A stretch of DNA of 64,000 bases. Source: Pseudobutyrivibrio ruminis HUN009 (lineage in GTDB: Bacteria > Bacillota > Clostridia > Lachnospirales > Lachnospiraceae). A program made the position numbers and the translations under genes. Position 1 is the first letter of the stretch. Every line of letters starts with the position of its first letter. The stretch spans positions 1,915,001 to 1,979,000 of the forward strand of contig NZ_JNLH01000001.1 of the NCBI RefSeq assembly GCF_000703005.1, written 5' to 3'. The notes under the pieces were generated by a model. That model searched no databases, was not told the origin of the DNA, and saw nothing but the letters and a program-made list of their open reading frames with translations. Below, one piece after another: positions 44,324 through 54,353 of this stretch.

Positions 44324-45456
44324 TGAGGGATAATTATCAGGTTTTAATTCCATATAATCTTCAGTTCTTTGCTCCTGACGGTGAGGGTGGAGAGAAGACA
44401 GAGCAGCCTACTAGTAAAAAACTTTCTGATGCCAGAAAAGAAGGTAAGGTTGCAAAGAGTAAGGAAATTGTTAATGGTATCGCGTTATTAGGGTTCTTTT
44501 TAGGACTTAGATTGTTCCTTGGATTTGCAGGAACACGTATAGAGGATATATTTGCTTGGATATATGCTATAATACCAGATATAGTATCTATGAATGGCGA
44601 TGGCTTGACTATTGGCACAATAACTGGAATATTTCGAATTCTTATAGCTAAGTCTTTTATCGTGCTTTTACCATTCTTGGCCATAGGATTTGTAACAGGC
44701 TTTGTTGCTAATCTTGTTCAGGTAGGATGGAAGCCTACTATGAAGCCATTGGAACCAAAGCTTAATAAATTTAATCCGATTAGTGGATTTAAGCGAATAT
44801 TTTCAAAGCAGTCAATTGTTAACCTTTTGATGGCTTTGGCAAAGATATTTTTAATTGTTTACATTGCTTATACCAGCATTAAGGACCAGGCTAATAACTT
44901 ATTTATCTTATATGATGTTGCATTAAATCAAGCTCTTAGCCTTATTTTTCAGATTATCGTCGATACTGGCATGAAGATTAGTATAGTGTATATTGTCCTT
45001 GGCTTTGCTGATTATGCATATCAACGTTGGAAATTCAACGATGATATGAAAATGACCAAGCAAGAAGTCAAAGATGAATATAAGAATTCCGAGGGAGATC
45101 CTCAGATAAAAGGACAGCAGAGACGTAGGATGATGGAAAGCTCACAGAGGCGTATGATGCAAAATGTGCCACAGGCTGATGTAGTCATTACAAACCCTAC
45201 ACACTTGGCTGTTGCAATTTTATATGACAATGAAAAGGATGAAGCTCCAAAAGTTGTTGCTAAAGGTGAAGACTATTTAGCAAAGCGAATTAGAGAGGTG
45301 GCTGCCGAAAACAATGTTCCAATTATGGAAAATAAGCCACTTGCTAGAGCTTTGTACGCTACAGTAGAGGTTGATGAGGTTATTCCTCCAGAGCTATATC
45401 AGGCTGTTGCTGAAATCCTTGCAGTTGTTTACACACAGCGAAATAAAGCTGTTTAG
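44323..45456 (+). CDS. flhB: Flagellar export specificity switch protein FlhB
   Basis: FlhB changes export from hook to filament subunits after self-cleavage. I take the ATG at 44323 (sharing TGATG with the fliR stop, 8 bases after AGGGG); a TTG at 44320 is the alternative. The 377-residue protein has the GEKTEQPTSKKLSDARKEGKVAKSKE start of the domain near 22-48, four membrane helices and the cleavage motif NPTH in VVITNPTHLAVAI near residue 287. The cut site looks intact. Confidence 0.95.
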   Translation: MRDNYQVLIPYNLQFFAPDGEGGEKTEQPTSKKLSDARKEGKVAKSKEIVNGIALLGFFLGLRLFLGFAGTRIEDIFAWIYAIIPDIVSMNGDGLTIGTITGIFRILIAKSFIVLLPFLAIGFVTGFVANLVQVGWKPTMKPLEPKLNKFNPISGFKRIFSKQSIVNLLMALAKIFLIVYIAYTSIKDQANNLFILYDVALNQALSLIFQIIVDTGMKISIVYIVLGFADYAYQRWKFNDDMKMTKQEVKDEYKNSEGDPQIKGQQRRRMMESSQRRMMQNVPQADVVITNPTHLAVAILYDNEKDEAPKVVAKGEDYLAKRIREVAAENNVPIMENKPLARALYATVEVDEVIPPELYQAVAEILAVVYTQRNKAV

Positions 45457-45483
45457 AAATATTTTTAAGAAAGGGGGATGCTT

Positions 45484-47535
45484 ATGGATTTAACTGCCTC
45501 AGTAAAAAAAGCTGATGTTGGTATTGCGTTGTATTTGCTTGCTGCAGTTACATTCTTTGTAATTCCTATCCCCAATTTTATCCTTGATATAATGATTGCT
45601 TTCAATATATCAATAGCACTCATTATATTGATGAATGTATTGTTTGTGCAGGAAGTTTTGGATATGTCATTCTTCCCTACACTTTTGCTTTTTACTACTA
45701 TTTTTAGAATTTCACTTAACGTTTCTTCTACCAGATTGATTCTTTCAACAGGTGATCCAGGAAACGTTGTAGCAACATTCGGTAGTTTCGTTGGTGGCAA
45801 TAATCTTGTTATTGGTGCCATCATTTTCCTTATTTTGATTATTATCCAGTTTATGGTTATCAATAAAGGTTCTGAGCGTGTAGCTGAAGTATCAGCACGA
45901 TTCACCTTGGATGCTATGCCTGGTAAACAGATGGCTATTGATGCGGATCTGAATACCGGAGCGATTGATGATGCAGAGGCTAAAAGACGAAGAGATAAGA
46001 TTCAAGAAGAATCAGCATTCTTCGGAGCTATGGACGGTGCTACAAAGTACGTAAAGGGAGATGCTACAGCGGGTCTTATTATTACCGTTATCAACCTTGC
46101 TGGTGGTACAGTTCTTGGAATGATGAACCAGGGGCTTCCATTTGCAGAAGCAATACAGCAGTTTGGTATTCTTACAATTGGTGATGGCTTGGTTTCTCAG
46201 ATACCTTCACTTTTGATATCTCTTTCTACAGGTATTCTTGTTACAAAGGGATCAAAGGCAGCAGATTTCTCTGGTACTTTGGTAAAACAGCTATTTGGAA
46301 TACCAAAGGTTTTATATATCGTTGGTGGGGCTATGGTTTTCCTTGGAATAGCAACACCACTAAACTGGGTATTATTTCTTGCCTTTGGTGCAGCATTTAT
46401 TATTACTGGTTATTCTATGTCAAAGACTCTCGGCGAGGAGGAGATAGAGCAGGAGGTTGCTGCAGAAGAAACCGAAGCAGAGGAAATACGAAAGCCGGAA
46501 AATGTTGTTTCGCTGCTTCAGGTTGATCCAATCGAGCTTGAGTTTGGTTATGGTATTATCCCACTAGCAGATGTTAATCAAGGCGGCGATTTGCTAGATC
46601 GAGTTGTTATGATTAGACGTCAGATTGCTCTTGAATTAGGTACTGTAGTTCCAATTATTCGATTGCGAGACAATATTCAGCTTAACCCTAATCAATACAT
46701 TATTAAGATTAAGGGTATACAGGTAACAGAAGGAGAAATCCTTTTTGATCATTATATGGCTATGAATCCTGGCTACGTAGAAGAGGAAATTACAGGTATT
46801 CCTACTTTCGAACCTTCATTCCATCTTCCAGCCATCTGGATTACAGAAAGTCAGCGTGAAAGAGCAGAATCTCTTGGATATACAGTAGTAGATCCGCCAT
46901 CAATTATTGCCACTCACCTGACTGAAGTTATTCGAAGTCATATAGCAGAATTGCTTACTCGTCAGGATGTTCAAAATCTTGTTGATAATCTTAAAGAGAG
47001 CAATCCGGTTATTGTTGAAGAGCTTATTCCAAAGTTGCTTGGACTTGGCGATGTTCAAAAGGTATTGCAGAATCTTCTTTCAGAAGGTGTTTCTATCAGA
47101 GATTTGCTTACTATTTTCGAAGTTTTGGCAGATCATGCCACAACTACACATGACACAGATGTACTTACTGAGTATGTTCGTCAGGGATTAAAACGAGCAA
47201 TATCTGGTAGATATTTTGCACCAAACGAGGTCACTCAGGTAATAACCGTTGATCCTAAGGTTGAGCAGGATATTATGGCATCAATTAAACAGACGGAACA
47301 AGGTGCTTATCTTACACTTGATCCAGAACGTATTAAAGCAATTATTGCTTCCCTTGAGGAAGAAATCAAAAAACTTGAGGATATGGGTAAAACACCTATT
47401 GTTGTTACATCTCCAATAGTTCGAATGTATTTCAAAGGTTTAACACAAGATTATGTAAAGGATCTTATCGTTGTTTCCTACAATGAAATTGATTCAAATG
47501 TTGAGCTTTCATCTGTAGGCATGGTAACAGGGTAG
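45484..47535 (+). CDS. flhA: Flagellar export gate protein FlhA
   Basis: FlhA is the large ring-forming export channel. I take the ATG at 45484, six bases after AAGGGGG; the ATG at 45478 directly abuts that site. The 683-residue protein has about eight membrane helices in residues 15-310. The FHIPEP signature EVSARFTLDAMPGKQMAIDADLN lies near 138-160 with the following AKRRR. The large cytoplasmic substrate-docking domain spans 345-683. Everything expected is present. Confidence 0.96.
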   Translation: MDLTASVKKADVGIALYLLAAVTFFVIPIPNFILDIMIAFNISIALIILMNVLFVQEVLDMSFFPTLLLFTTIFRISLNVSSTRLILSTGDPGNVVATFGSFVGGNNLVIGAIIFLILIIIQFMVINKGSERVAEVSARFTLDAMPGKQMAIDADLNTGAIDDAEAKRRRDKIQEESAFFGAMDGATKYVKGDATAGLIITVINLAGGTVLGMMNQGLPFAEAIQQFGILTIGDGLVSQIPSLLISLSTGILVTKGSKAADFSGTLVKQLFGIPKVLYIVGGAMVFLGIATPLNWVLFLAFGAAFIITGYSMSKTLGEEEIEQEVAAEETEAEEIRKPENVVSLLQVDPIELEFGYGIIPLADVNQGGDLLDRVVMIRRQIALELGTVVPIIRLRDNIQLNPNQYIIKIKGIQVTEGEILFDHYMAMNPGYVEEEITGIPTFEPSFHLPAIWITESQRERAESLGYTVVDPPSIIATHLTEVIRSHIAELLTRQDVQNLVDNLKESNPVIVEELIPKLLGLGDVQKVLQNLLSEGVSIRDLLTIFEVLADHATTTHDTDVLTEYVRQGLKRAISGRYFAPNEVTQVITVDPKVEQDIMASIKQTEQGAYLTLDPERIKAIIASLEEEIKKLEDMGKTPIVVTSPIVRMYFKGLTQDYVKDLIVVSYNEIDSNVELSSVGMVTG

Positions 47536-47540
47536 AATAA

Positions 47541-48929
47541 ATGACTATTAATAAGTATACGGGAAAAACTGAAGAAGAAGCTATGGAAAAGGTCCGTAAG
47601 GAGCTTGGAAGTGCGGCTGTCATAATGAACGTAAAGGTGGTAAAGCCTAAGGGACTAGGTGGTCTTTTTAAGGGGAACACATACGAAGTTACAGCGGCTG
47701 TAGAAGATGATGGATTCTCTAATGATGCAAAAGCATTTGCAGTTCCTTCTCAAAAGGAACCACAGCCTGAAGCTGCGCCTGAGCCTAAAACAAGCACCTT
47801 TGAGGCTGTAGCTGATGATGCTATCAAACTAAAGGATGCATTTTCTGCTGTAAACGAAGTTCTCGAAAAGCAGGATGCTACAAACAAAGACTTTGAGCCT
47901 CTTTTTGATACAGCTCCTAGAGCACAGGTTTTTGAGCCTACATATTCTAAGCCGGTAGGAGCACGTCCAGTGCAACCACAACCAAAGCCGGCGGCACCTA
48001 CTTATAGCGAACCAGTTCCTCAGCCTACCGTTAAAAAGGAGGCTCCACAGCGCACCGTAACTAATGACTTTGATGATAGCATCCAAGTAAAACATGGCAA
48101 TTCAAAGCCATCTATTGATGGTGATAATCATGTATTTGTAAAGATGCTTTACAATGTTCTTCTTGAAAATGAAGTTCAGGAAAAATACATCAACCAAGTC
48201 TTAGAGGATATGGATAAGGTTTTACAAACCAGCCATTCTTTAGATAATTTGCTTTCAAATGTGTACCAAAAAATGGTTTTAAAACTTGGTACCCCAACAA
48301 AGATTGAACCGGGAGAGAGAAGGCCGAAGGTTGTGTTCTTTATTGGACCTACAGGTGTAGGAAAGACTACAACAATTGCTAAAATTGCTTCAAAGTTCAA
48401 GGTAGAAGAAGGCAAAAAGGTTGGACTTATCACAGCCGATACATATCGTATGGCTGCAGCAAATCAGCTTCAGACTTATGCAAATATTCTTGGGGTTCCA
48501 TTAAATGTCATTTACTCTGCAGATGAGCTTCTTGATACAGTAAAAAAACAGAGCAGAGAATACGAGGATTTAGATGTAATTCTTGTTGATACAATTGGTT
48601 TTTCTCATAAAAATGAAGAGCAGCGACAGGATACCAAGAAACTTATAAATGCCCTTGATGGATTTTATGACACTGAAGTTTATCTTGTGCTTTCAGCTAC
48701 TACAAAACATAGAGATTTAATTGATATTGCTGATTCCTACATGGAATTTGCTGATTTTAACTTGATTTTTACTAAGCTTGACGAAACAAAATGCCTTGGC
48801 AATATTTTCAATTTGAAACAATATACAAAGGCTCAGTTATCATATATTACTGTAGGACAAAATGTACCAGACGACATTGAAATCCTTAACACCCAGAAGC
48901 TGGTAAAACAGTTATTGGGAGGAAATTAA
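47541..48929 (+). CDS. flhF: Flagellar SRP-like GTPase FlhF
   Basis: FlhF sets flagellar position and number with FlhG. The 462-residue protein has a basic N-terminal B domain (residues 1-60, KYTGKTEEEAMEKVRKELG), a Pro/Gln-rich linker near 75-175 and a C-terminal NG GTPase domain. The P-loop GPTGVGKTTTIAK lies at about 269-281, and DTIGFSHKNEEQR near 352 replaces the usual DTAGR form of the G3 motif. TKLDETKCLGN (G4) is near 412. It is followed directly by flhG. Confidence 0.94.
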   Translation: MTINKYTGKTEEEAMEKVRKELGSAAVIMNVKVVKPKGLGGLFKGNTYEVTAAVEDDGFSNDAKAFAVPSQKEPQPEAAPEPKTSTFEAVADDAIKLKDAFSAVNEVLEKQDATNKDFEPLFDTAPRAQVFEPTYSKPVGARPVQPQPKPAAPTYSEPVPQPTVKKEAPQRTVTNDFDDSIQVKHGNSKPSIDGDNHVFVKMLYNVLLENEVQEKYINQVLEDMDKVLQTSHSLDNLLSNVYQKMVLKLGTPTKIEPGERRPKVVFFIGPTGVGKTTTIAKIASKFKVEEGKKVGLITADTYRMAAANQLQTYANILGVPLNVIYSADELLDTVKKQSREYEDLDVILVDTIGFSHKNEEQRQDTKKLINALDGFYDTEVYLVLSATTKHRDLIDIADSYMEFADFNLIFTKLDETKCLGNIFNLKQYTKAQLSYITVGQNVPDDIEILNTQKLVKQLLGGN

Positions 48930-49805
48930 ATGGATCAAGCTGAAAATTTACGAAACGTTATAAAAGCCCAAAATATACGAAGCGTAGAACGAACCAAGGT
49001 TATTACCATCACATCTGGAAAAGGTGGCGTTGGCAAGTCCAATATGGCAGTTAATCTGGCGGTTCACTTTACGCGTATGGGTAAGAGAGTAATCATTCTT
49101 GATGCAGACTTTGGCCTTGCAAATGTGGAGGTTATGTTTGGAACCTTGCCTAATTACAATCTATCAGATGTAATTTTCAAGGGAATGAGCATCCGAGACA
49201 TTATAACTACAGGCCCAATGGGGATTGGTTTTGTATCAGGAGGTTCAGGAGTTGTGGGGCTAAACAACCTAAATCGTGAACAAATTGCGTTTTTAGTCCA
49301 CAACCTATCTCTTTTAAATGATTTATGTGATATTCTTATAATAGATACAGGTGCGGGGGTTTCAGATCAAGTTCTAGAATTTGTTCTTGCATCCCCGGAA
49401 GTGGTTTTAGTATCTACACCAGAACCAAGCTCACTTACAGACTCTTATTCTTTGATGAAGGCCCTCTACAAGAGTCCAAAGTATTCAAAGGAAGGCACCA
49501 ATGTTCATTTGGTTGCAAATAAAGTAGAAAGTGAAGCTGAGGCAAATGCAGTCTATACCAAATTGCGTTCAGTGGTTCAAAAGTTCCTGGGGGGAGATTT
49601 GGATTATTTAGGATATGTGCCTTATGATAATCAGCTGGAGAAGGCTGTTAGAAATCAAAAGGTTGTATCTCTTGAATATCCATCTTCAAGAGCTACAAAA
49701 AATTTTGAATCATTGGCTGCAAAGCTATTGAAAAAAGATGATAGCACTCATTTTAGATGGGGTGTTTCTCATATATTTAATTCTTTATTGAAGGATAGGG
49801 CATAG
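48930..49805 (+). CDS. flhG: Flagellar number regulator FlhG (YlxH, MinD-like ATPase)
   Basis: FlhG is a ParA/MinD-type ATPase that works with FlhF to control flagellar placement. The 291-residue protein has an N-terminal basic helix with an FlhF-activating-type DQAENLRNV start, the deviant Walker A GKGGVGKS at 30-37 and LDADFGLANVEVMFG near 57-71. The DTGAGVSDQVLEF block is near 141. It begins at the base after the flhF stop. A MinD-like membrane-targeting helix is not obvious at the C-terminus. Confidence 0.93.
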   Translation: MDQAENLRNVIKAQNIRSVERTKVITITSGKGGVGKSNMAVNLAVHFTRMGKRVIILDADFGLANVEVMFGTLPNYNLSDVIFKGMSIRDIITTGPMGIGFVSGGSGVVGLNNLNREQIAFLVHNLSLLNDLCDILIIDTGAGVSDQVLEFVLASPEVVLVSTPEPSSLTDSYSLMKALYKSPKYSKEGTNVHLVANKVESEAEANAVYTKLRSVVQKFLGGDLDYLGYVPYDNQLEKAVRNQKVVSLEYPSSRATKNFESLAAKLLKKDDSTHFRWGVSHIFNSLLKDRA

Positions 49806-49808
49806 CTT

Positions 49809-50552
49809 ATGGAAATTATAGATCTAAGACCTGGCACACCTATTGAATTTTCAATTGCCAGCACAAATTCTGACGTTGAAAACAATATCGAAGAGGATCG
49901 AAGTATTTATATCTCAAGCGTTTTTGGCGTAACCAAAAAAGGAGAAATAATATTTCATATTCCTACACGAAAGGGACGTACCGTTACTATACCTATGAAT
50001 GTTCCTTTTAATGCAGTTTTCAATACAAAAAAAGGACTGTTTCAGCTTTCTGGTGAAATTACAAAGCGTGGTAGGCTCGAAAACTTTCCAGTATATGTTT
50101 TTGTTCCTAGTACTAAGCTTTCAAAGGTTCAAAGACGTGATTATTTCAGATTTCAATGCTTAATTCCTGTAAAGGTATTACCAATACCTCAGGATGTGGC
50201 AATTCTTCCAAACATGGCTTTAGTAGAAGATGATTTGGAAAAATACGGTAATACATATGGAGCTCCAGTATCAGGTAATATACTTGATTTAAGCGGCGGT
50301 GGAGCGAAAATCAGTGCAAAGACCGATATAAATACTGATAGATATATGTATGTGTCTTTTAAACTCAAGACTCGCACGATAGACCAAACAATTAATGTTA
50401 TAGCAAGACGCATCAAAACCGAAATAAAAGGCGATTCTGGTATATACGAACATCGTATAGAATTTTTGTTCAAAGAGCCAGAAGATAGGGAGACTATTAT
50501 AAAGTACATTTTTGACGAAGACCGACGTTTAAGAAAAAAAGATCAGGGGTAA
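49809..50552 (+). CDS. YcgR-like PilZ-domain protein, cyclic di-GMP receptor
   Basis: YcgR-type proteins slow the motor when they bind cyclic di-GMP. The 247-residue protein has an N-terminal YcgR-like domain (residues 1-100) and a C-terminal PilZ domain. Both ligand motifs are present: QRRDYFR at 108-114 (the RxxxR element) and DLSGGG at 160-165 (the DxSxxG element). It therefore probably binds the nucleotide. Embedded between flhG and cheB, it ties second-messenger control to motility; the cyclase gene at 10447 could be one source of signal. Confidence 0.88.
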   Translation: MEIIDLRPGTPIEFSIASTNSDVENNIEEDRSIYISSVFGVTKKGEIIFHIPTRKGRTVTIPMNVPFNAVFNTKKGLFQLSGEITKRGRLENFPVYVFVPSTKLSKVQRRDYFRFQCLIPVKVLPIPQDVAILPNMALVEDDLEKYGNTYGAPVSGNILDLSGGGAKISAKTDINTDRYMYVSFKLKTRTIDQTINVIARRIKTEIKGDSGIYEHRIEFLFKEPEDRETIIKYIFDEDRRLRKKDQG

Positions 50553-50555
50553 AGA

Positions 50556-51761
50556 ATGTATAAGATTTTAGTTGTTGATGACTCTGCACTCATGAGAAGG
50601 ATTATCTGTGATATTATAAATGCGGATAATGATTTTCGTGTAATCGACGTTAGTGCAGACGGCGAGGACGCTTACAACAAAATAAAGAACAATTCTTACG
50701 ATTTGGTTGTGCTGGATATGGTATTGCCAAAGCTTCCAGGTGTTGCACTACTTGAGAGGCTTTACAATGAAAAAGTACCATGCAATGCAGTTCTTATTAG
50801 CTCTTCTTTGAAAGAAGATGCTGACAGCACGATGAAAGCTATGGAATATGGTGCTTTAGATTTTGTAGTTAAGCCTATTCGTTCTAGTGGTGAGACAAGA
50901 GAAATCTTTGGCAAACAATTAGTAGAATCTCTACACAATGTTATTAAATCTAGAGCTTTCAAACCATCATCTTCAAAGACTGGGTTCACATCAGCTACCC
51001 AAGCTATTGGAGAATCAAGAAGGAATACTGTTGAAAGGCTTGCAGGAGTTCGTAGTAGGCTTGCAGAGACAAGGGGAGTTGGTAGTGCGCAAACCAATAC
51101 ACCAGAAACAAAAGCCCAGCCTATAGCAAAGCCAGTGTCTAATGACAAAACGACAGTACCAAAGGGCACCGGAGTTAGAACCAAAAAGATTATAGCTTTG
51201 GCTTGTTCTACAGGAGGTCCACAGGCACTTCATACTTTTGTGCCAATGCTTCCTTCAAATCTATCTGTACCGCTTGTTCTGGTTCAGCATATGCCAGAAG
51301 GCTTTACTGCTTCACTTGCTGCGAGACTCGACCAAATCTCCGGCATCAAAGTGAAAGAAGCGGAGGATGGAGAATTCTTTAAACCAGGTGTTGTATATAT
51401 CACTCCTGGAGGTAAGCACATGAAAATCTGCGAAGACGGAAGTCGAGCAGCTTATTGTCAGCTTGATGACAGTCCACCTGTAAATAGCTTGAAGCCTTGT
51501 GCAGATGTAATGTATCAGTCATTGGCTAAATCAAGTTTTGATGAGATTATTTGTGTTGTGCTTACAGGTATGGGCGCGGATGGTTCAGAGGGCATTAGAT
51601 ATCTGAACCAATACAAAAAGACTTACGTTATTTCGCAAGAAGCTTCCACATGTGTTGTGTATGGAATGCCGAAAGCGGTGGAACAGGGCGGATTATCAAA
51701 TGAAGTAGTTCCACTTAAATCAGTAGCAAATTCAATAGTAAAGAAACTTGGAGGTTTGTAA
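50556..51761 (+). CDS. cheB: Chemotaxis methylesterase/deamidase CheB
   Basis: CheB removes receptor methyl groups, giving adaptation. The 401-residue protein has an N-terminal receiver (D8-D9, phospho-acceptor D54 in VVLDMVLPKLPG), a linker of about 90 residues (120-205) and the C-terminal esterase. The esterase shows the catalytic triad regions: serine in ALACSTGGPQAL near 215, histidine in VQHMPEGFT near 243 and aspartate in TGMGADGSEG near 335. The partner methyltransferase gene cheR is not in the window. Confidence 0.95.
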   Translation: MYKILVVDDSALMRRIICDIINADNDFRVIDVSADGEDAYNKIKNNSYDLVVLDMVLPKLPGVALLERLYNEKVPCNAVLISSSLKEDADSTMKAMEYGALDFVVKPIRSSGETREIFGKQLVESLHNVIKSRAFKPSSSKTGFTSATQAIGESRRNTVERLAGVRSRLAETRGVGSAQTNTPETKAQPIAKPVSNDKTTVPKGTGVRTKKIIALACSTGGPQALHTFVPMLPSNLSVPLVLVQHMPEGFTASLAARLDQISGIKVKEAEDGEFFKPGVVYITPGGKHMKICEDGSRAAYCQLDDSPPVNSLKPCADVMYQSLAKSSFDEIICVVLTGMGADGSEGIRYLNQYKKTYVISQEASTCVVYGMPKAVEQGGLSNEVVPLKSVANSIVKKLGGL

Positions 51762-51762
51762 G

Positions 51763-53859
51763 ATGGATGTAAGTCAATATTTAGATATCTTTATCGACGA
51801 AACAAGTGGTCATATTCAAAGCCTTTCCGACAATATTATGGAGTTGGAAAAGGAACCAGAGAACAAGGATGTTGTTAATGAAATCTTCCGTGCAGCTCAC
51901 TCTTTAAAGGGTATGGCTGGTACAATGGGATTTAAGAGAATGCAGCGTCTTACCCATGATATGGAAAACGTATTCCAGGAAGTAAGAAACGATAATGTAA
52001 AGGTTAATTCTTCGCTTATCGATATTCTTTTCAAGTGCTTGGATGCTATCGAAGCATACTTGGATACTGTTAAAGCTACATCTAATGAGGGTACAGAAGA
52101 AAACGAAGCCCTTATTAAGCTTTTAAATGATTACCTTGCACAGGCTGAAGGTGGTGAAGCACCAGCAGCAGATGCAGCTCCTACAGAATCAGCAGAGCCA
52201 GCAGCTGACGCAGCATCAGGTTCAGCTGATGGCCCATTATTCAAGCAGATTAAGCTTGAACCAGAGGCTATTGAAAAATTAAAAGGTGAAAAACAGTTAT
52301 ATGGATTTACAATTCATATCAATAAAGAGTGCTTACTTAAGGCAGCCAGAGCATTCCTTGTTTTCAAAGCAGTAGAAGAGTTTGGTACAATTATGGCCTT
52401 TGATCCTAGCTCATCAGATATTGAAGATGAGAAATTTGAGTTTGACTTCTCATTTATCTTATCTACAGAAGCAGAATTAGATCCAATTCTTGAAGCTGTT
52501 AAGGCTGTTTCAGAAATTGAATCAGTAGAGGCCGAAAAGGTAACACCAGAAATGTACGAAAAGAAGGAAGAGGAGACAGCACCAGCAGAAGCAGCGCCAG
52601 CAGCGGCAGCAGCACCTGCAACTCCAGCGGCACCAGCGCCAGCTGCTAAGCCAGCAGCATCTGCAGCTAAGTCAGGCGGCAAGAATCAGCCAGCTAATAA
52701 GCCAGTTACTTCACGTACAATTCGTGTAGATATTGAAAAGCTTGATGCTTTGATGAATCAGGTATCCGAGCTTATTATTGCAAAGAACTCACTTGCTTCA
52801 CAGAGTAATGCATCTGGTGAAATTGATGGCCAGACATTACATGAAAATATCGAATATCTTGAGAGAATTACAACAAACCTTCACGAGTCAGTTATGAAGG
52901 TTCGAATGGTTCCAATCGAATCAGTAGTTGCTAAATTCCCTCGAATGATTCGTGACCTCGATAGAAAACTTAACAAGCCAATGGAGCTCGTTATGACTGG
53001 TGAGGACACAGAGCTTGATAGAACTGTTGTTGATCAGCTTGGTGATCCACTTCAGCATTTACTTCGTAACTCTGCTGACCATGGTATTGAGTCTCCAGAA
53101 GATAGACGTGCAGCTGGCAAGCCAGAAAAGGGAACAATTTTCCTTAACGCTTTCCAGGAGGGCAACAACGTTATCATCGAAGTTGGTGATGATGGTGGCG
53201 GTATCAATACTGACAAGGTTCGTGATAAGGCTGTAGAGCGAGGTCTTGTTACACCAGAAGAAGCTGAGAACCTTTCTCAGAAAGAGATTATCGACTTCTT
53301 GTTTATGCCTTCATTCTCTATGGCAAAGCAGATTACAGATATCTCTGGTCGAGGCGTAGGTCTTGACGTTGTTAAGAGTAATATCGAAGCACTTGGCGGT
53401 GATGTATCTGTTAAGTCTGTACTTGGCGAAGGTTCTACCTTCACAGTTAGACTTCCACTTACACTTGCTATTATTCAGGCACTGATGGTTGAAATCAGAG
53501 ATGAAAAATATGCAATCGCACTTGCTTCTATTATGAACATTGAAAATATACCTAAGTCTGAAATCAAGTACGTTGAATCTAAGGAGGTTATTCACCTTAG
53601 AGGACAGGTTATTCCTCTTATCCACTTGGATAACATTCTTGATTTTGAGCCAAAGGAAAGCGACGAAGATACAATGACAGTTGTTATTTGTAAGAAGGGT
53701 GATACTCTTGGTGGTATTATCGTTGACAACCTTATTGGCCAGTTAGAAATCGTTATTAAGTCACTTGGTAAGCTTGACAACAATAAGCTCATCAGCGGTG
53801 CTACAATCCTTGGTGATGGTGAAATCGCTATGATTCTTGATGTCAATGCAGTTATTTAA
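51763..53859 (+). CDS. cheA: Chemotaxis histidine kinase CheA
   Basis: CheA phosphorylates CheY and CheB in response to receptors. With the ATG at 51763, eight bases after GGAGG, it has 698 residues; the frame is open earlier but overlaps cheB. The order is: Hpt domain with phosphorylated H46 in IFRAAHSLKGMAG; a CheY-binding P2 domain near 165-255; an Ala/Pro-rich linker near 270-315; dimerisation helices; an ATPase domain with HLLRNSADHGIESPEDRR near 432 and EVGDDGGGIN near 468; and a CheW-like domain at the end. All key boxes are present. Confidence 0.96.
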   Translation: MDVSQYLDIFIDETSGHIQSLSDNIMELEKEPENKDVVNEIFRAAHSLKGMAGTMGFKRMQRLTHDMENVFQEVRNDNVKVNSSLIDILFKCLDAIEAYLDTVKATSNEGTEENEALIKLLNDYLAQAEGGEAPAADAAPTESAEPAADAASGSADGPLFKQIKLEPEAIEKLKGEKQLYGFTIHINKECLLKAARAFLVFKAVEEFGTIMAFDPSSSDIEDEKFEFDFSFILSTEAELDPILEAVKAVSEIESVEAEKVTPEMYEKKEEETAPAEAAPAAAAAPATPAAPAPAAKPAASAAKSGGKNQPANKPVTSRTIRVDIEKLDALMNQVSELIIAKNSLASQSNASGEIDGQTLHENIEYLERITTNLHESVMKVRMVPIESVVAKFPRMIRDLDRKLNKPMELVMTGEDTELDRTVVDQLGDPLQHLLRNSADHGIESPEDRRAAGKPEKGTIFLNAFQEGNNVIIEVGDDGGGINTDKVRDKAVERGLVTPEEAENLSQKEIIDFLFMPSFSMAKQITDISGRGVGLDVVKSNIEALGGDVSVKSVLGEGSTFTVRLPLTLAIIQALMVEIRDEKYAIALASIMNIENIPKSEIKYVESKEVIHLRGQVIPLIHLDNILDFEPKESDEDTMTVVICKKGDTLGGIIVDNLIGQLEIVIKSLGKLDNNKLISGATILGDGEIAMILDVNAVI

Positions 53860-53873
53860 TAGGAGGTTAGACC

Positions 53874-54341
53874 ATGTCAGATTTAGCTATGTATGATGTA
53901 GTTGAAAAAGAAAAAAAGCAATACATTGTAGTAAAAATAGGCGGCGAGCATTATGGTATCGACATTTCCTTTATTGATAACATTGTTCGTATGAGTAAAA
54001 TTACAAGAGTTCCAAAGGCTCCTTCTTACTACAGAGGAGTTATCAATCTTCGAGGCGAAGTTGTTCCGGTTATGAGCCTTCGTAGAAGAATGAATCTTGA
54101 TGATGATGAGTTTACAGATGCATCTAGAATTATTATCCTTAAACTTGATGGCGGCGGATTAATGGGTGTTATTGTAGACGAAGTTAAGGAAGTTCTCTCA
54201 TTATCTGAGGACGATATTGAAGCACCATCTTCTACACTTAAGAGCAAGAACTCATTTATTAATGGTGTTGGAAAGAATGGTGATGAGCTTATTTCTATTT
54301 TTGAAATTAGCTCAATAATAGGGGAGAACGATGCTTCTTAA
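53874..54341 (+). CDS. cheW: Chemotaxis coupling protein CheW (main cluster copy)
   Basis: This 155-residue CheW domain protein links receptors to CheA. It has KQYIVVKIGGEHYGIDISFIDNIVRM near 14-39, RGVINLRGEVVPVMSLRRRM near 54-73 and GVIVDEVKEVLSLSEDDIE near 101-119. It follows cheA after 14 bases behind AGGAGG. It resembles the copy at 6105, which suggests two arrays or redundancy. Confidence 0.95.
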   Translation: MSDLAMYDVVEKEKKQYIVVKIGGEHYGIDISFIDNIVRMSKITRVPKAPSYYRGVINLRGEVVPVMSLRRRMNLDDDEFTDASRIIILKLDGGGLMGVIVDEVKEVLSLSEDDIEAPSSTLKSKNSFINGVGKNGDELISIFEISSIIGENDAS

Positions 54342-54353
54342 AGGGAGGTAAGT

